Below are positions 13,909 through 15,052 of a stretch of 15,052 nt of DNA, one piece after another. Origin of the DNA: Promethearchaeota archaeon. Lineage in GTDB: Archaea > Asgardarchaeota > Lokiarchaeia > Sigynarchaeales > SOKP01. The stretch lies in assembly GCA_019894875.1 (NCBI GenBank), contig JAGXNR010000069.1, positions 1 through 15,052 of the forward strand, read 5' to 3'. Position 1 is the first letter of the stretch; every line of letters begins with the position of its first letter. The notes beneath the pieces are model-generated. The model saw only the letters and a program-made list of their open reading frames with translations, was not told the origin of the DNA and did no database searches. Position numbers and translations under genes: made by a program.

Positions 13909-14991
13909 TTAGTTTTCTTGATGTAGTAATTTACTTAATTCTTTTCTTACTTTCTCTGTTTTCTTATCCTTTATCCAATAACGAATTTTTGAAGATTTTA
14001 GGAACGATTGAACTGTTTCATTTAGTTCCGCTAATTTTTTCCGATCTTCTTTAGATAATTGGGGGATTTCTTCTTCAATCTTTTCAGTTATTCTTTTAAC
14101 CTCTTCTTCAATTAAAGGGATCTGTATCTGTTCTTTACCGTAAATGAGCTTTCTTCTCAATATTTCTTTAATATTTTTTATCCACCCTTTGATCCAAGGA
14201 TAAGTTCCAGGCTTTTTAGGATCATTAATTTCAACGTCTCTCCTCTTAACAAATATCAAATCATCCGGACAGGAATTTTCGCATGCTCCACAATAAAAGC
14301 ATTCTTCTTCATTACAAGCAATTTTTCCATATTTTTTAACATCCTCTGCTTTTTCTGGAATAAAGAAGGATTCAGTAGGACAGATATTTACACAGGCTTT
14401 ACACCCTTGAGGATCACATTTATGAAGCATATTCTTTTTAATTATAACTTCTCCTTCGATGGGGGATGCAATATGAAAGCATTTGGTTGGGCATTCCTTT
14501 TGAATTTCAAAATAATCTCTAATATTGTTTCTTTCCCTTACTTTTAAGCATAATTGACAGATCCCATTATTTGAATCTTCAATACAGTTATCTAAATTAA
14601 TCTTAAAGAACTTTCCAATAGATGGGAATTCATCTAAATCGATTTGTTCTATTGGTTTAATGTCTTCATGAAATGCATCATTTGGGCAAATTACGGCACA
14701 CAGCATACAATAACAACATTTTTCATGATCTATTAAGATTTGGGGATTACTATCATCCAGTATACCTTGAGCTATGTCAGGAATCGGACCAAGTTCTATA
14801 GCATCAACAGGGCACACTATTTTGCACAAAGAACACCCGATACATTTCTTGATATCGTAAGTTAGCTTTTTATCTACATTTTGAAACTTCCATTTAAGTA
14901 TCAGTTGATCTGAAAAAATATCTATATCTTTTTCAATTTCTTCTTCTTCTAAGTTTTTATCATCGGGTATACTTTTCGAAATCTCGATCAC
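13909..14991 (-). CDS. Polyferredoxin, multiple [4Fe-4S] clusters (FwdF-like)
   Basis: The 360-residue protein has regular cluster motifs at C50-C53-C56-C60P, C92-C95-C98-C102P and C231-C234-C237-C241P, and looser ones at C192-C197-C200-C204P and C136-C145-C148 with C167P. This suggests four or five [4Fe-4S] clusters used for electron transfer. The order CxxCxxCxxxCPVDAIELGPI followed by IDHEKCCYCMLC resembles FwdF of formylmethanofuran dehydrogenase and related polyferredoxins, but partner genes are not in view. The N-terminus (about 40 residues) is acidic and the last 90 residues form a charged, helical, cysteine-free tail (about 270-360) that may dock to a partner. The start is GTG 14991, the first possible start after an in-frame TAA. 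The protein is soluble. Together with cdhD it fits ferredoxin-linked C1 metabolism. Confidence 0.88.
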   Translation of the reverse strand: MIEISKSIPDDKNLEEEEIEKDIDIFSDQLILKWKFQNVDKKLTYDIKKCIGCSLCKIVCPVDAIELGPIPDIAQGILDDSNPQILIDHEKCCYCMLCAVICPNDAFHEDIKPIEQIDLDEFPSIGKFFKINLDNCIEDSNNGICQLCLKVRERNNIRDYFEIQKECPTKCFHIASPIEGEVIIKKNMLHKCDPQGCKACVNICPTESFFIPEKAEDVKKYGKIACNEEECFYCGACENSCPDDLIFVKRRDVEINDPKKPGTYPWIKGWIKNIKEILRRKLIYGKEQIQIPLIEEEVKRITEKIEEEIPQLSKEDRKKLAELNETVQSFLKSSKIRYWIKDKKTEKVRKELSKLLHQEN

Positions 14992-15052
14992 TTGTTAATT
15001 TTTTATAGATTTTGAATGATTTAGTTAAAATTTAAAAGATTATTCTCTAGAT

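Overview
The window reads as a low-GC archaeal chromosome segment. Archaeal markers are an archaemetzincin, a pyruvoyl-dependent arginine decarboxylase, a deoxyhypusine synthase family protein, a TrmB-type regulator, the delta subunit of the CO dehydrogenase/acetyl-CoA synthase complex, TATA-like promoters and a tRNA gene without an encoded CCA end. A secreted protein ends in an IPGF motif, a membrane helix and a basic tail, which resembles archaeosortase-type sorting tails common in Asgard (Loki-type) archaea. That Asgard placement is an inference from style only. No mobile elements, CRISPR arrays or rRNA were seen.

Layout. (1) 1-4305, all minus strand: the 5' part of cdhD, a truncated paralogue of a surface protein, a fatty-acid-type acyl-CoA ligase, the intact surface protein, and a TrmB-type regulator. 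(2) 4421-6625, plus strand: dapF and lysA, divergent from the regulator across a short spacer whose edge carries a near-perfect palindrome. (3) 6871-9356: a small SET-domain protein, then arginine decarboxylase (minus) and a deoxyhypusine synthase family gene (plus), divergent across 347 bases. (4) 9387-11129, minus strand: dapA and dapB as a two-gene unit. (5) 11406-12993: an ADP-ribosylglycohydrolase and an archaemetzincin converging with 13 bases between them. (6) 12994-13541: a non-coding stretch with tRNA-Pro(UGG) and two inverted repeats. (7) 13542-14991, minus strand: a polyferredoxin and a small unknown gene.

How the genes fit together. dapA, dapB, dapF and lysA supply four steps of the diaminopimelate route to lysine. 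The early steps (aspartokinase, aspartate-semialdehyde dehydrogenase) and the aminotransferase step are not in the window. Between the two dap pairs lie genes for agmatine formation and for a deoxyhypusine synthase-like enzyme, so lysine synthesis, polyamine precursor synthesis and lysine modification of protein (hypusine, possibly SET methylation) are neighbours. The deoxyhypusine synthase-like protein keeps the catalytic lysine but differs from the human enzyme at two spermidine-site positions, which leaves its real substrate open. cdhD and the polyferredoxin at the two ends point to an anaerobic, ferredoxin-based C1 metabolism.

The most unusual observations are: the deviant active site of the deoxyhypusine synthase-like enzyme next to arginine decarboxylase; tiny reading frames in front of it, the last overlapping its start; a truncated copy of the surface-protein C-terminus overlapping the end of the acyl-CoA ligase; an apparent frameshift at the start of cdhD; and a palindrome at the TrmB-type regulator promoter.
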